NCBI GenBank assembly: GCA_964006375.1
Contig: OZ023266.1
Span: forward strand, 18,570,090-18,634,089
Source: Tillus elongatus
Lineage: Eukaryota; Arthropoda; Insecta; Coleoptera; Cleridae
Length of the DNA: 64,000 bases
Direction: 5' to 3'
In this document: positions 27,157 to 38,110 of the stretch, one piece after another
How positions within the stretch are numbered: position 1 is the stretch's first letter
Layout of the letters: the number at the start of each line of letters is the position of its first letter
Position numbers and translations under genes: made by a program
Notes under the pieces: generated by a model
The model's input: only the letters and a program-made list of their open reading frames with translations
Databases searched by the model: none
Told to the model about the DNA's origin: nothing

Positions 27157-27713
27157 TATGTACAGGGTGACGCATTTCTACGGGAAGGCTCAATACGTTT
27201 ATTATAGTGTGCCTTAAACTGCATCTTATAAAATTATTTTGATATTCACAGAATGGCTCATAAGTCGTTGCTGATGCCTGCATTTTTTTGAACATCCTTT
27301 ATATTGTTGCATTTTTGCATTTTTTATCGAAATATGATGCATGTTTGTAGGAAAAAAATTGAGACGCAATAAGTGCAGTTTTGGTAGTCAATTTTCATTA
27401 AATGCTTCAAATTTCAATAACTCAATTTGCAATTAACCTACGGTTCGTTGGCTAGGAAACCAGTTTTCTCGGAAATATATAAAGTTTATTTTCGGAAAAT
27501 TTTGTAAATTTTCAAACAATAAGTTATTTTGATATAATATGGTACATTGTTTATACTATATAGACTATATCGGTAACCAAGTTAATGCCTGCTTGCATTA
27601 AAGAGACCTATTTGTATTAAAATAGTTTTATGAAAATTCACTTCCATAACGCACTTGCTGCTGAGTCCAGACATTTTTACTATTCATTTATTTTCGAGAT
27701 TTAAGTCATCGGA
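27153..27713 (-). repeat. Family A right part and repeat T
   Basis: After ACAGGGTGACGCATTTCTAC comes the conserved GCATCTTATAAAATTATTTTG block and then a complete reverse-oriented repeat T (27362-27674) whose outer end is ACGCACTTGCTGCTGAGTCC. Confidence 0.7.

Positions 27714-27789
<76 letters not shown>
27714..27789. repeat. (TA)n microsatellite, left of gypsy element
   Basis: About 75 bases of TA. With 28718-28791 it flanks the gypsy element. Confidence 0.95.
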
Positions 27790-27794
<5 letters not shown>

Positions 27795-28178
27795 CACAGC
27801 GAACACTCTGGAATGGCATTTCTAGAATAGACCAGAAGTAACAAGTGTAGAGTAGTGTAGAATAGTGTAGAACGTCTAGAATCTCTATAGACAGATATAA
27901 ATAGACGAGGGGTGCGCAGAGTAAGTTAGTTCAGTATTGAATAAGGTAGTGTGAAAGTGATCATAGAGTATGAAGAGAGTTAACAGTAAGTGTTGGTATA
28001 TAGGAATCGATCATAGAAGGCGATTGTGGAATATAGTTCTATGGACATTTAATAATAGAAAGAAGAGATTATATTTTAGTTGGCACTGGTGTTGGAAAAT
28101 AGTTGGTAATAATAAATTAGTAGTTTGAAAAGCTGTGTTTTGTTAGTAAACAAATCCAGAACCCCGTAAAACGTAACA
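27790..28178 (+). mobile_element. 5' LTR of an internally deleted gypsy element
   Basis: This LTR ends ACCCCGTAAAACGTAACA and is followed at once by a primer binding site. It contains GATATAAATAGACG (TATA-like at 27896-27902) and, ~28 bases on, TTAGTTCAGTATTG, an initiator-like string. Its first bases (TTATCACAGCG) sit against (TA)n and appear mutated from a TGTTA start. It is about 389 bp long. Confidence 0.75.
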
Positions 28179-28198
28179 ACTGGTGTCAGAAGTGGGAT
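28179..28198 (+). promoter_or_regulatory. Retrotransposon primer binding site
   Basis: ACTGGTGTCAGAAGTGGGAT directly follows the LTR end. TGGTGTCAGAAGTGGG is the typical primer binding site found after many Ty3/gypsy LTRs. Confidence 0.8.
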
Positions 28199-28212
28199 AG
28201 AAGCGTTGCCAC

Positions 28213-28627
28213 CAAAAGTTTCTGGGCCCAGTGGTACTCCATTGCAATCGAAGGTAATCTTCTGGTCAGGAATTGGGAGTCAGAAGATGGTACCCGCATA
28301 TTGAAGCAAATAATCCTTCCGCGGCCAAGAGTTAGGGAGGTAATCGAGGAGATCCATGGCGGGGCAGGTGGAGGCCATTTAGGCGTTAAGAAAACTTTGG
28401 AAAAGGTCAGAGAACGTTTTTATTGGTTACGATGTAGAGCTGATGTGGAAACCTGCCAAGCGTGTGCATCCAGTAAGAGGCCTAAATCAAAAACCTGGGG
28501 GCGAATGAAGCAGTACAACGTAGGAGCTCCTTTCGAAAGGATTGCAATCGACATAGCTGGTCGTTTCTCTAGAACAGACGCAGGAAATCGCTATATGCTT
28601 GTAGCCATGGGTTATTTTAGCAAGTGA
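28213..28627 (+). pseudogene. Gypsy Pol fragment: integrase zinc finger and start of catalytic core
   Basis: The frame runs from KSFWAQWYSIAIEGNLL through WESEDGTRI, the usual lead-in to gypsy integrase, to a stop after YFSK. The zinc finger is H-x6-H-x25-C-x2-C (HGGAGGGHLG ... ETCQAC). The first catalytic Asp is in AIDIAGRF; the second Asp and Glu are missing. Gag, protease, reverse transcriptase and RNase H are all absent, so a large deletion joined the primer binding site region directly to the integrase. A second deletion joined the truncated core to the 3' LTR. The frame itself has no stops, which suggests the deletions are not very old. Confidence 0.85.
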
Positions 28628-28630
28628 GCA

Positions 28631-28713
28631 AGAAGAGATATATTTTAGTTGGCACTGGTGTTGGAAAACAGTTGGTAATAATAAATTAGTAGTTTGAAAA
28701 GCCCGTAGAACGT

Positions 28714-28717
<4 letters not shown>
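28631..28717 (+). mobile_element. Truncated 3' LTR of the gypsy element
   Basis: TTTTAGTTGGCACTGGTGTT through GTAGTTTGAAAAGC matches the end of the 5' LTR, with a ~28 bp deletion before CCCGTAGAACGTAACA. The junction with integrase sequence falls at AAGAAGAGAT, present in the 5' LTR, suggesting a short-homology deletion. Confidence 0.75.

Positions 28718-28791
<74 letters not shown>
28718..28791. repeat. (TA)n microsatellite, right of gypsy element
   Basis: 74 bases of TA starting directly after the LTR end. Confidence 0.97.
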
Positions 28792-28795
<4 letters not shown>

Positions 28796-28805
28796 TTTTC
28801 CGCCT

Positions 28806-29205
28806 TATAAGTCAGTCGCTTAACTTGCCTACCGTCTTGGAATGGCCCTGCGTCTGCTATGTGGTAAATAAAATATGACCTGAAAACTATTTCCAAGAAT
28901 GTATTGCATCTACATAGTAGAACTAATTTCGATAAAACAATTTTATTATTATTATTAATATTACTACTAGCATTAGTATTTACTTACGACACTCCTAAAT
29001 TTAAATCGACTAATGCATCAGAGCATTAGTCAAAAATTGAATCCGTTGTCGAGCAGAGGCACAAAGATATGAAATAATGTAAATGTGTAATTGTTTTTTT
29101 TTTCTGTACATGTGTGCACTTTTGTCTGTGTCCAATCTGAACTTTAATCAACAATAGTTATAGTTTATGTATAATATGGTACAGTTCTAATTCAGTTCTT
29201 CTGAG
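28806..29205 (+). mobile_element. 5'-truncated LINE, 3' end only (copy 1)
   Basis: From CTTGCCTACCGTCTTGGAAT to GTACAGTTCTAATTCAG it is ~90 percent identical to 29497-30090. In copy 2 that block follows the LINE C-terminal coding region, so here it is 3' UTR with a few last codons. Confidence 0.65.
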
Positions 29206-29214
29206 TCCTTTTCA

Positions 29215-30092
29215 CTTGTTGGCATTTTTGGGGATCGAAATCTCAATTAGCACCAACATGTCACATCAATTGCAGAAGCGGCTGCTAAGAAATTAGGTTT
29301 CCTCTTCCGGGCTCGCAAATACTTTTCACCAGCTAATCTCTATACCTTATATGCTTCACAAATAAGGCCAAACCTCGAATACTGCTTCCACATATAGGGT
29401 GCCGCTGCCGCTTCTACACTCGCTATCCTGGACTCCATTCAGAAGAGAGCTATACGTCTCATCGGTGACCCTACCCTCACCCAAAGGCTGTCATCCCTTG
29501 CCTACCGTCTTGGGATGGCTCTGCGTCTGCTATGTGGTAAATAAAATATGACCTGAAAACTATTGCCAAGACTGTATTGCATCTACATAGTAGAACTAAT
29601 TTCGATAAAACGCTATTGGTAGGTAGGTAAGGTAAGATGCTTACTGGCATTTAGGCCAGTGCTGATCTTTTTGCTCATCTAAACTAACCTACCCTCCACC
29701 TTGAGCTTGATCTCAACGACGACAGTGATTTGAAAAATCATCCGCCGCCGGTGAGTCTCGAGCCGCCGTCCCCCGAGTCCATATTGGAAAGTCTGAATCG
29801 ACTTTCCCGCACGGCCACGGAGGCGCTAAAAAACACTATTACTATTATTATTAATATTACTACTAGCGTAAGTATTTACTTGCGACACTCGTACATTTAA
29901 ATCGTCCAATGCATCAAAGCATTAGTCAAAATTTGAATCCGTTGTCGAGCAGAGGCACAAAAATATGAAATAATGTAAATGTGCAATTGTTTTTTTTTCT
30001 GTACATGTGTGCACTTTTGTCTGTGTCCAATCTGAACTTTAATCAACAAGCTAAAGTTATAGTTTATGTATAATATGGTACAGTTCTAATTC
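29215..30092 (+). pseudogene. 5'-truncated LINE with reverse transcriptase C-terminus (copy 2)
   Basis: The coding part reads SIAEAAAKKLGFLFRARKYF, then SPANLYTLYASQIRPNLEYC, then after one stop GAAAASTLAILDSIQKRAIR. This is the post-palm region of CR1/I-type LINE reverse transcriptases (xLGxLxRxRxxFxxxxLxxLYxxxIRPxLEYCxxxW). The palm and endonuclease are absent. The rest is 3' UTR shared with copy 1, interrupted at 29614 by a SINE. The two copies lie head to tail. Confidence 0.75.
29616..29834 (-). mobile_element. tRNA-derived SINE inside the LINE 3' UTR
   Basis: The ~220 bp block is missing from LINE copy 1, which gives its borders. On the minus strand it starts TAGCGCCTCCGTGGCCGTGC. TGGCCGTGCGGG is close to the A box of class II tRNAs (TGGCCGAGCGG), and GGCTCGAGACTCAC is B-box-like. 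The flanks GCTATTG and CACTATTA may be a decayed target duplication. It is a SINE head with a ~130 bp body ending in a CTTACCTTACC-rich tail. Confidence 0.6.
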
Positions 30093-31067
30093 TACTGCAC
30101 GATGTGGAAATTAAAAAGAAGAGCTCGTTATTTTTATAGTGAAGCGCGGACTGGAAAAGTTCTTGGTATATATTTGCTTCATTTAACATTTTTAGTTATT
30201 CGTTATTTAATTATGCGCAACATGCACGTAAAAATTAATAACCCTTTTGTGAGCTTGAGGTTTTTTGCCCGTGAAATGTATGAAAAAGCGCAAACTTGGA
30301 GAACGCGGATTCATAAAAATAATTAACGAAAGATAAAAGCGAGGAATAATAAAGCAGAGAGGGGCCTTTGAAAAAACACCCGTCACGCGAAAACCTACTA
30401 AACATGTACAGATGAGCAAATTACATTAGCCGCTCGGATAATCCCGCCTATTTCCCATTAACGAAAAAGCTTTTTAAAAAGTTTATGTTTGAGATCGCGA
30501 GTAGCGCCCGGCTCGATCTACTTTTTGCCCGTTTTATTAATTTTTACAGTGTTTTCTGTTTTGTATTATGCAGCGCTTTATAAACAACAGCTGGCAACAT
30601 CGGTATATTACATCACGGACTGATTCAGGGGTGATCCCTAGCTGTTTTCGAGTTGCAGCTATCTTGTTACATATCCACCCGCGAACGATACCAACATAAA
30701 CATTTTTATGGGAAAACATGGTGAAAAAACATATCTTGCTGGACCTAGTTCAGCTGTTGCATCAGGCTATCAGAAAAAAATTGTTGAAATACCTTTTATA
30801 CATTGGCTACGTTATATGGAACAAATGGGAGATAAAAATGTTAAATTCAAACAACTGTTTGCGCTAATCGGTTCATACCAGTTAGAATACTTAATGAATT
30901 ATGCGTTGCGTACCTAATTGTGTCGGAGTTTTGCGATTACTACAAATTGTTATTAAATTCTTAAATAGCTATAAACTGTCACATTTGTTAGGAGTACCCA
31001 TTAAAATATATCAAGGCAGTGGTGATTCTGACCGAAATTAAAATGAGATGAAATCACAAATGTTTGG
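30093..31067. other. Low-repeat sequence with two short open frames
   Basis: Frames at 30102-30326 and 30708-30917 (both plus) have a fairly even residue content but no motif I recognise. GC is higher around 30.4-30.7 kb than in neighbouring DNA. No repeats were identified. It may be unique host DNA. Confidence 0.3.
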
Positions 31068-31136
31068 GTCGCAGCAAGTGCATTATACTAATAACTACAC
31101 TTAAAGAGCCCACATCACCACAACACATATTTCAGA

Positions 31137-31178
31137 GACCTTACGATCGTTTCGTTGACCATGTCAACGTCTTCAGAG
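31137..31178 (-). ncRNA. Hammerhead-like motif in the 3' PLE terminal repeat
   Basis: The minus strand reads CTCTGAAGACGTTGACATGG then TCAACGAAACGATCGTAAGG then TC. CTGAAGA fits the CUGANGA core box, GTTGAC/GTCAAC forms a 6 bp stem II, GAAAC is the second box and GGTC could be the cleavage triplet. One extra base separates the first box from stem II, and stem I pairing is weak, so activity is doubtful. Hammerhead motifs are known from PLE terminal repeats. Confidence 0.45.
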
Positions 31179-31771
31179 GAAGAAAAATTCTAAAATTAAA
31201 CTACAAGCTACAGTGTATTTATATCGCGTCTAGGTATAAGAATTAGCCTCAAGTAAAATTGTCGTCGAAGACCCATCGTTTGTTTATTCTGTAGTGAAAC
31301 TACGAGGTCGAAGACCTGCTTTAATCTTCTGGTTGGCAAGTTTATTAGCCCTTATCTAATGTAATGATAATAGGCTTAAAAGGAAGGTTCTGAGATATTT
31401 AAGGAATCTGCACGTTCTTTTTGATCTAGAAATTTACTATGTGGATATTGAAGCAAGCCGACAAGCACATCTGGCCAAACAAACATCATAACCTCCGCTC
31501 ATCTTTTCTATAAAAAAAAAATAACCCGAGTGTTTGGCTCACAATGTTAACTCTAACATAGGATAAATAATTGAACTAAAATACTACATAAAAATATTTA
31601 TATTGATTTTAATTCTTTGTAAAAACAGTATTTATATTAACTTCTTAGATACAAAGAAAACGAAAGGGTCTTTAAGTTGAGACAAGCGTAGAGATTAGTA
31701 TATGTATAAACCGACCGAGTTATTGACAGTCATTTATTATTCTACCAGACAAATTAGGAGTGTTTAAATGG

Positions 31772-32162
31772 TCAAATGCAAAGTGAAAATAGAGGGCTTG
31801 AAATTAAAGGTGCCGCACGATTCAATGAAGTTTTGTTCTTAATCGACCTTGATATAAAAATACTTTCTAATGAATCAAGCATAGTTTGATGTTTAACATT
31901 TTTGACAAGTTTCAAATTTTCTTTGCCAATGTGGTGATTATTATCCCATATATGTTGTGCCACACACTATTGGTCCACCATATCGTAAATGTGCTAGATG
32001 TTCACGAAATCTGGTGGCTATGTTTCTCCTAGTTTGACCCACGTATTTAAGATTGCAATCTTTGCAACTAATCTCATAAATACCAGACATTTCGGTGACT
32101 TTGTCTTTGTCTTTCGTATTACCCAACAAAATTTTTAAATTACTTTTCGTCGAAAAAGTCAA
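31772..32162 (-). pseudogene. PLE GIY-YIG endonuclease domain
   Basis: This is the C-terminal part of the PLE protein, which nicks target DNA to start reverse transcription. The frame reads SGIYEISCKDCNLKYVGQTR, giving the G-I-Y and Y-V-G-(Q)-T parts, then RNIATRFREHLAH with the conserved Arg. A frame change follows, then AQHIWDNNHHIG and LDSLESIFISRS with the metal-binding Glu. Key residues are therefore all visible. Frame breaks separate it from the reverse transcriptase. Confidence 0.85.
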
Positions 32163-32529
32163 ATGTAAATCGGCTTTCTGAAAAAATACTTGCTAAACCC
32201 TTTGTGATTCGTGGTTCATAAGGTAAACACACAAATTATTTCTCTATTTTATCTTCCTTAAATGTCGTACATTCAGATATTATTTTCTTTGTTCTGTGTT
32301 TGTTAACCAATTTGTCTATTAAACCATCTGAATAACCGTTATATCTTGCCACGTTTTAATGTATTTTCATTCTATATTAAATCTATTTTTACTTGACGGA
32401 AATTTTATCAATCTGTTTACTAGGAAATTTAAACTAGCCGTTTTTTGTGCAAACGTATGATGTGAGTCCTAATGAATATAACTAATAGTCGTTGTTTTCT
32501 TCCTGTAGACATCGAATTCAAGCGAGGCA

Positions 32530-33391
32530 TTATTTTTTTTTAATAACTACTATATCTAGAAGCGAAAGTTTACTGTTGATTTCTATTTCGTGGGTACATT
32601 TTATTGAATCAAATTGACTATTTAGTTTTTCAGTAAATTCTTCAACCTTACATATATTTGTGGCAAACACTGCAAAAATATCGTCGACATAACGAAACCA
32701 TACTCTAGAGAAATACCCATTTTTATTTTTTAAATCCGTCTCAAATCTACTCATAAACAGGTCTGCAATAAAAAGAGATAATGGATTGCTCATTGCTGTG
32801 CCTTCAGTTTGTTCAAAAAACTCATTGTTAAATTGGAAAATATTTTGTTTTATGTAAAGCCTAGTTAGAGTTAAGTATTCTTTGCAGAAGTCTTCACTTA
32901 TGTTGTTCAATTTTAACGATTGTTCCAAATACTCCTACGTTTGTTTTGTGGGTACACTAGGAAATAATGACGCCACGTCGAATGACATCAAAATCTCACC
33001 TTCCAGTAATTTAACATCTTTAATTTTATCAATAAAATCAAGAGAATTTAGCACCGAACAACTTTTCTGTTTAGTAGGTAGGATTTTAAACTCGTTTGAC
33101 AACCACTTTGCCAAATTATATGTTGGAGAATCTATAGCCGAAATAATAGGCCTCATTACTTTTCCCAGTTTCTGAATTTTCGGGAGACAAATATTTTTTG
33201 GGGTCTTTGGGATTAGAAACTTGTAAACGTCTTCCTAAATCCTTTGTTATGAGATTTGGACATTTTTTAAAACTATTTTTAACTTCGTTAATCATTCTTA
33301 GCAACGGATTTTTATCTAGTTTTCTATACGGCCCAGACTCTATTGCATTACTCACTCGCTCTTTATAATCACTACGACCTCGTAGTTTCAC
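32530..33391 (-). pseudogene. PLE reverse transcriptase domain
   Basis: It lies upstream of the endonuclease on the same strand in at least three frames. Segments in order: YRKLDKNPLLRMINEVKNS (N-terminal region), RPIISAIDSPTYNLAKWLS (RT1), MSFDVASLFPSVP with the first catalytic Asp, EGTAMSNPLSLFIADLFM (the PLE form of the QGxxMGSPLSP motif), and FRYVDDIFAVF with the catalytic DD pair. The last frame stops at a short lysine run near 32530. The link to the endonuclease (32163-32530) is decayed. The N-terminus is truncated near the inverted repeat. Confidence 0.9.
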
Positions 33392-33506
33392 TACACAATA
33401 AACAAACGATTGGTCTTCGACGACAATTTTACTTCGGACTAGTTCGTTTACCTAGACGCGATATAAATACACTGTAGCTTGTAGTTTAATTATACAATTT
33501 TTCTGC

Positions 33507-33548
33507 CTCTGAAGACGTTGACATGGTCAACGAAACGATCGTAAGGTC
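33507..33548 (+). ncRNA. Hammerhead-like motif in the 5' PLE terminal repeat
   Basis: It is identical to the motif at 31137-31178 but on the plus strand, because the terminal repeats are inverted. All 42 bases match by eye, whereas the flanking arm has substitutions; this could reflect constraint or chance. Confidence 0.45.
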
Positions 33549-33798
33549 TCTGAAATATGTGTTGTGGTGATTTGGGTTCTCCAAGTGTACTTATTAGTGC
33601 TCATCACAGGTTCCAGTTTTCACATAGTGCATTATACTAGTGAATTTTCATAAGAATTGCACACTTTTAGTAGGGCATATTATTAAAACTAATAATTTAT
33701 ATTTAAATGGACCTTAGAGATCGATTTTAGAAGTCCTAATTTGCGATTATATGAAGAAATTTGAAATTTCTATGAGGCTAGAAAATTAAGATTTGGTG

Positions 33799-33904
<106 letters not shown>

Positions 33905-34314
33905 AGTACTGCAAGTATCTTTAAAAAAATTGTGTTAGGCTTTACTATGGTTCCGAATTGAAGATTATAGTTCGGAAATTGAGTTAGAGCATTTGAAATA
34001 TTTTTACGAAAATTCTTTACCATAACGCACTTGCTACACCCAAGCTCTTTTTAACACTTATTTACAATTGCTATATCCATACTTTTTGAAAATTATAAAA
34101 AATATTGTAACTCTCTATGTGAGACTGACAAACAAGGCAACCTCAAATTCATTTTTGAAAAAATATTTTAGACAAATGAAAAGAAGTAACAATTTAAACA
34201 TAAATTTAAGACCTTACCAAATAAATTGCTCGCAATATTTTAGTCTCCAGAAAACATAAGTACTTTGAGAATCTTGCTTGTTTGCTTCGTCGTCAACCAA
34301 TAAACAACAACAAT

Positions 34315-34470
34315 ACAAATAAGAAACATTTCTTGGGAACAACCCCCAAAAAAGTTACGGGACCTGGGAGGGGTAAACAGTAAAAATACAAGATTTTTCG
34401 GGAATACCTGGGCCTATTTCCCTGGCTAACGAACTTATCCAAGGCACTTGCAAAAGGAAAGTCCTCAGAA
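34315..34470. repeat. Fragments of the GC-rich hairpin and of family A
   Basis: AAAAAAGTTACGGGACCTGG (34345) matches the hairpin at 6.2-6.7 kb. TTTCCCTGGCTAACGAACTT then CAAAAGGAAAGTCC (34420-34465) is a reversed family A subrepeat. Confidence 0.6.
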
Positions 34471-36035
34471 AAAAACTTGAAAACTAATAAAAGTAAATCT
34501 AAGTGTCTCACTGAACCTATTTCAAAATACTCACTGTCCTTTGAATAATATAGTCCTAGTCAGATAATTGGATTGTATTACTGGACCACTCGCCAATTTA
34601 TGAATATGAGAAATCGAGGTAGGAAGGTATTTTAACGGTATGAACTGTGATTTCCCTACAAGATGGTTGAAAACTGCGCAGCATACTTCGAGACATATAA
34701 TAATCAAATACATTATTTGAAATTTCTCTTTTCATCTTTGGAAATATATTTTTATGACATTTTTCGACGTTTGGTTTCCGCATAATAACATTTATTTCAA
34801 TATTGTGTTATTCTGACGGGTACCAAACACCTGGTTCACAATTTTAATGTGTACCTAATTTTTAATAGTTGATAGTTACAAAACCTACTCAGAATTCAGT
34901 GAATACTGAATATACATTTTTGGAAAACATTTTTAAAATAATCGAAATCAACTATTTTACAAAAAACCACATCATTCTGAACACATTGGTTTTTGTTCAA
35001 AGGAAGATTATTGTTAAGTGATAAAGATCCAAGCGACAAAACTTGGAACCAAATGACATGGTTTTTAAAAGTGTCATTTGCGTAAACAGAACCAAAACAA
35101 TTCTTTTTTCTTTGTTAAAGCATAAACATGTAACTCAGCTTTTCCAAAAGTACCTTAGCGTACTTCTGGGCCATTAGGACAATTAATTGACTTCTTTTGC
35201 TCATTGTTTGAATACTAAAATCAGTTTTACACAGAAAACAATGTCAACACACTCACTACCATGTGGTTCTTTATACACTATCAGAATACTAAAATAAATG
35301 GTTTAGAACTTCTTATATTGGTAACCAGAAGGTAGAAATTAGTTGTATCGGAAAAGGTCATAATACACGTAATAGATGGCACAATTAACTAACGGTATAT
35401 GAAAGACAAACATTATTAGCCTTTTGGCGCCTGATTCCCTGTTCGATAATTCTATCCAATTTCTAATAGGATATGTAGGTTCAGTTATTTTTTGTCTCTA
35501 ACTGAATCCTGATATCTAAGTACCTACTACAGAGTGCCTTCATTAAAAAATAAATAGGACTAACTTGATGGTCACGATTATGAAAATATTCAAAAGGATG
35601 CACACTGTCATGATCTTATTCATGAGTACGTTCTTGAAAGTGTGTTTTGGTGTCTTCATTTCAGTAAGATGGCTTCTAAATTCAAGCTCTGATTTCACTG
35701 AGATTCTTATTACATCTTTGGAAGGGGGTATGTCAGCTCACCATTACTTTTCTGTTCGACAAATGAGTTAAAATAATTAGCTGTCTGCAAATAGAGAATT
35801 TATGTATGTTTAACACTATAATTTGTTCTTCACCTTCCAGGAAACGAAACCGGCTCTATATACTGCAATATATTCGGAAAACTCAGACATTATCCTGGCA
35901 TTCATAATATAGCCATGATCTTGCCAAATGGTTTCCATCGTCACCATCTTCAGAAATATCGGCAAAGTAAAATGTCACTGATTATCTCTTCAAGAGATGG
36001 AGCCTAAGCATTTCTACTCGAACTTACCAGAACAG
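34471..36035. other. Anonymous sequence
   Basis: No repeat, RNA or gene was recognised; open frames are short and without motifs. Confidence 0.35.
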
Positions 36036-36039
36036 TTAC

Positions 36040-38110
36040 GCGAAGGTAGAGAGGTCCCTACACTACGGAGAGAGCACATTAGCTGTGTTTTTTGATGTGG
36101 AAGGGGCCTTCGATAGAGCAAGGACGGAGACGATCTGTGCCGCCCTACAGGACAGATGATCGCCTAGATCCCTTATAAGTTGGGTGGCGAGCATGCCGGA
36201 GGACAGGAGAGTTTTTATGACCTTGTGAGGCCAGGGGCTGGACGTTGGAGTGACCGGCGGCTGTCCTCAGGGCAGCTAGCTGCCCGTCGCCTCACCTATG
36301 GTGTCTGGTCATAGACGGCTCTCAGAGAATGTCTTCTACGCCCAGGCGTATGCTGATGATGGGCTGGTCTTAACCGGCAAATTCCAAAACAGCCTGTAGC
36401 ATAATTTAAAGGTGGTGTGGTGAACAGGGACTCTCCGTAAACCCGGCGAAGACGGAGATGGTCCTGTTCACCATGAAGAGGAATCTGGATGGGTTCAGGG
36501 CACCCATGATGTTTAGAAAACATTTAGCTTTAGTGCAGGAGGTCAAATATCTGGGGGTGGTCCTCGACTCCAAACTATCATGGGGGTTGTCCCGGACTCC
36601 AAACTATCATGGGGGTGGTCCTGAACTCCAAACTATCATGGGGGTCGCAAATATAACGAGTAGTGAGGAAGGGAGTAGCGACCCTCTGGCAGCTGCGCCG
36701 CGTGATAGGGAGGACCTGGGAACTCAATCCTTGGATCCTTCACTGGATTTACAATGTGATCGTCAGGTCGAGAGTCATGTATGAGGCAGTGGTCTGGTGG
36801 TGCGGTGTGAACCAAACTGCTACCCGGAAGCTGGCCAAACGTCAAATGCTGGCAAGTCTGGGCATCACCGGCACTATGAGGATGACATCTGATATCCTCA
36901 GCCGCGCTAAAGGGCTTGCTGATGCTGTCACTGCAGAATGTAGCATCTCAGAATGCGAGACTCTGGAAACTGGTGCGGGGAGGGGGCCAAACAGGGCATG
37001 CCAGAGTTGCCAAGGAGGTGGAAAAGGAAAACCAAATTCCACCAAGTACGGAATGCACAGGACAATATTAGGCTGACTAGAAGGTACACCCTCAGAATCC
37101 CCAGTAGGAATTAGTGGGGGGAAAATGGGGTTGCATTCCCGCCCGCAAGCCAGATCTGTTTAACCGACGAATCACGACTGGAGCAGCAGCAATCTCCCGG
37201 GGCGGGAATGTACATTGATGTCCATGGGGTGCGCGAGAGTTATGCTCTGGGCGCATATACCACGGGTTTCGAAACGGGGGCGTACGCTATTCTGTCTGTA
37301 ACTAACAGTATGTGAGGATGAGCACTGAGAAATGTGTATACATTTGCTCAGATAGTCAGGCGGTCCTCCGGGAAGTCTGTACGACCAGAATTATGTTAAC
37401 GCTGGTTCAGGAGTGCGCTGGCACCCGTATGGGACTGTCCAGGACAAAGGAGGTGCAGCTTGTGTGGGTTCCGGGACACTGTGGCGTCGCGGGGAATGAA
37501 ATGACGAATGATCTCGGAAGGCTTGGTTCTCGGCGCCCATTCTGTGGCCCGGAGCCTGCTATAGGCATAAGTAGGAGAGTGGCCTCCGACGTCCTAGATA
37601 GGTGGACTGAGGAGGCCATGGAGAGGCACTGGATGTCGGTCGGTGGCCTTAGGCAGGCGAGGGATTTTGTGGAAGGGCCGGACAGAAACAAGACTGTCTG
37701 GCTTCTCGGTAGGAGTCGTTCTGCGCTTCGTCGTATGGTAAGGGTGCTGACAGGCCTCTGTGCTCTTAGAAGACACCTTACATTGGTAGCTGTCGAGAGA
37801 GATCCCATTTGCCAGGAATGCGGCGAGACTGAAGAAACGTCTTACCACTACCTGTATGAATGCGAGGCCTTTGGGAGTCTTCGAACAGAATTGTTCGGTT
37901 CGAGAACTCTGCAGAGGAACCAGGTAAGTTCCGTCCACTGAAAGACCGCCATGGACTTTAAATCGAGGTCGAGCAGATGTGGTGACGGAACGGAGGAAGC
38001 GTAAGACATGGTTGCTGGGTTGCCGGGGTTGGAAAAAAAGGGCCGGTTATGGTCTACTTGCCTGGCGTCAGCCTCCCCACCACTGCTACTACTACTACCG
38101 GAACAGGTAT
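36040..38110 (+). pseudogene. LINE with RNase H domain (R1/I/LOA-type), 5'-truncated
   Basis: Reverse transcriptase motifs appear in shifting frames: FFDVEGAFDRA (first catalytic Asp), VTGGCPQGS, AQAYADDGLVLTG (catalytic pair), LSVNPAKTEMVLF and VKYLGVVLDSKLSW. Then WQLRRVIGRTWELNPWILHW minus one residue, and ASLGITGTMRM. The RNase H shows its first Asp in CLTDES, Glu in FETGAYAI, Asp in YICSDSQAV, and WVPGHCGVAGNE. A zinc knuckle C-x2-C-x7-H-x4-C ends the 37312-37941 frame (CQECGETEETSYHYLYEC). The endonuclease and N-terminus are absent. It is related to the elements at 51.8-53.3 kb and 58.9-59.2 kb. Confidence 0.8.
36559..36644 (+). repeat. Three tandem 29-30 bp units inside the LINE
   Basis: ACTCCAAACTATCATGGGGG occurs three times in a row, each preceded by a GTCC-like start. 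The duplication falls in the coding region just after the DSKLSW motif. Confidence 0.85.

Larger units (their letters stand above)
31091..33625 (-). mobile_element. Penelope-like retroelement with inverted terminal repeats
   Basis: AGTGCATTATACTA stands on both sides (31077-31090 and 33626-33639), a 14 bp target duplication. The ends (31111-31310 and about 33375-33572) are inverted repeats of ~200 bp, sharing CACCACAACACATATTTCAG and CAACGTCTTCAGAGG. Known PLEs carry terminal repeats in direct or inverted orientation and have variable target duplications of 10-15 bp. The minus strand encodes a decayed reverse transcriptase followed by a GIY-YIG endonuclease. Confidence 0.85.

Noticed and set aside
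30708..30917. 69-codon frame resembling a compact soluble protein
   Set aside because: No family could be assigned, and length and context give no support; mentioned only as part of a low-repeat stretch.
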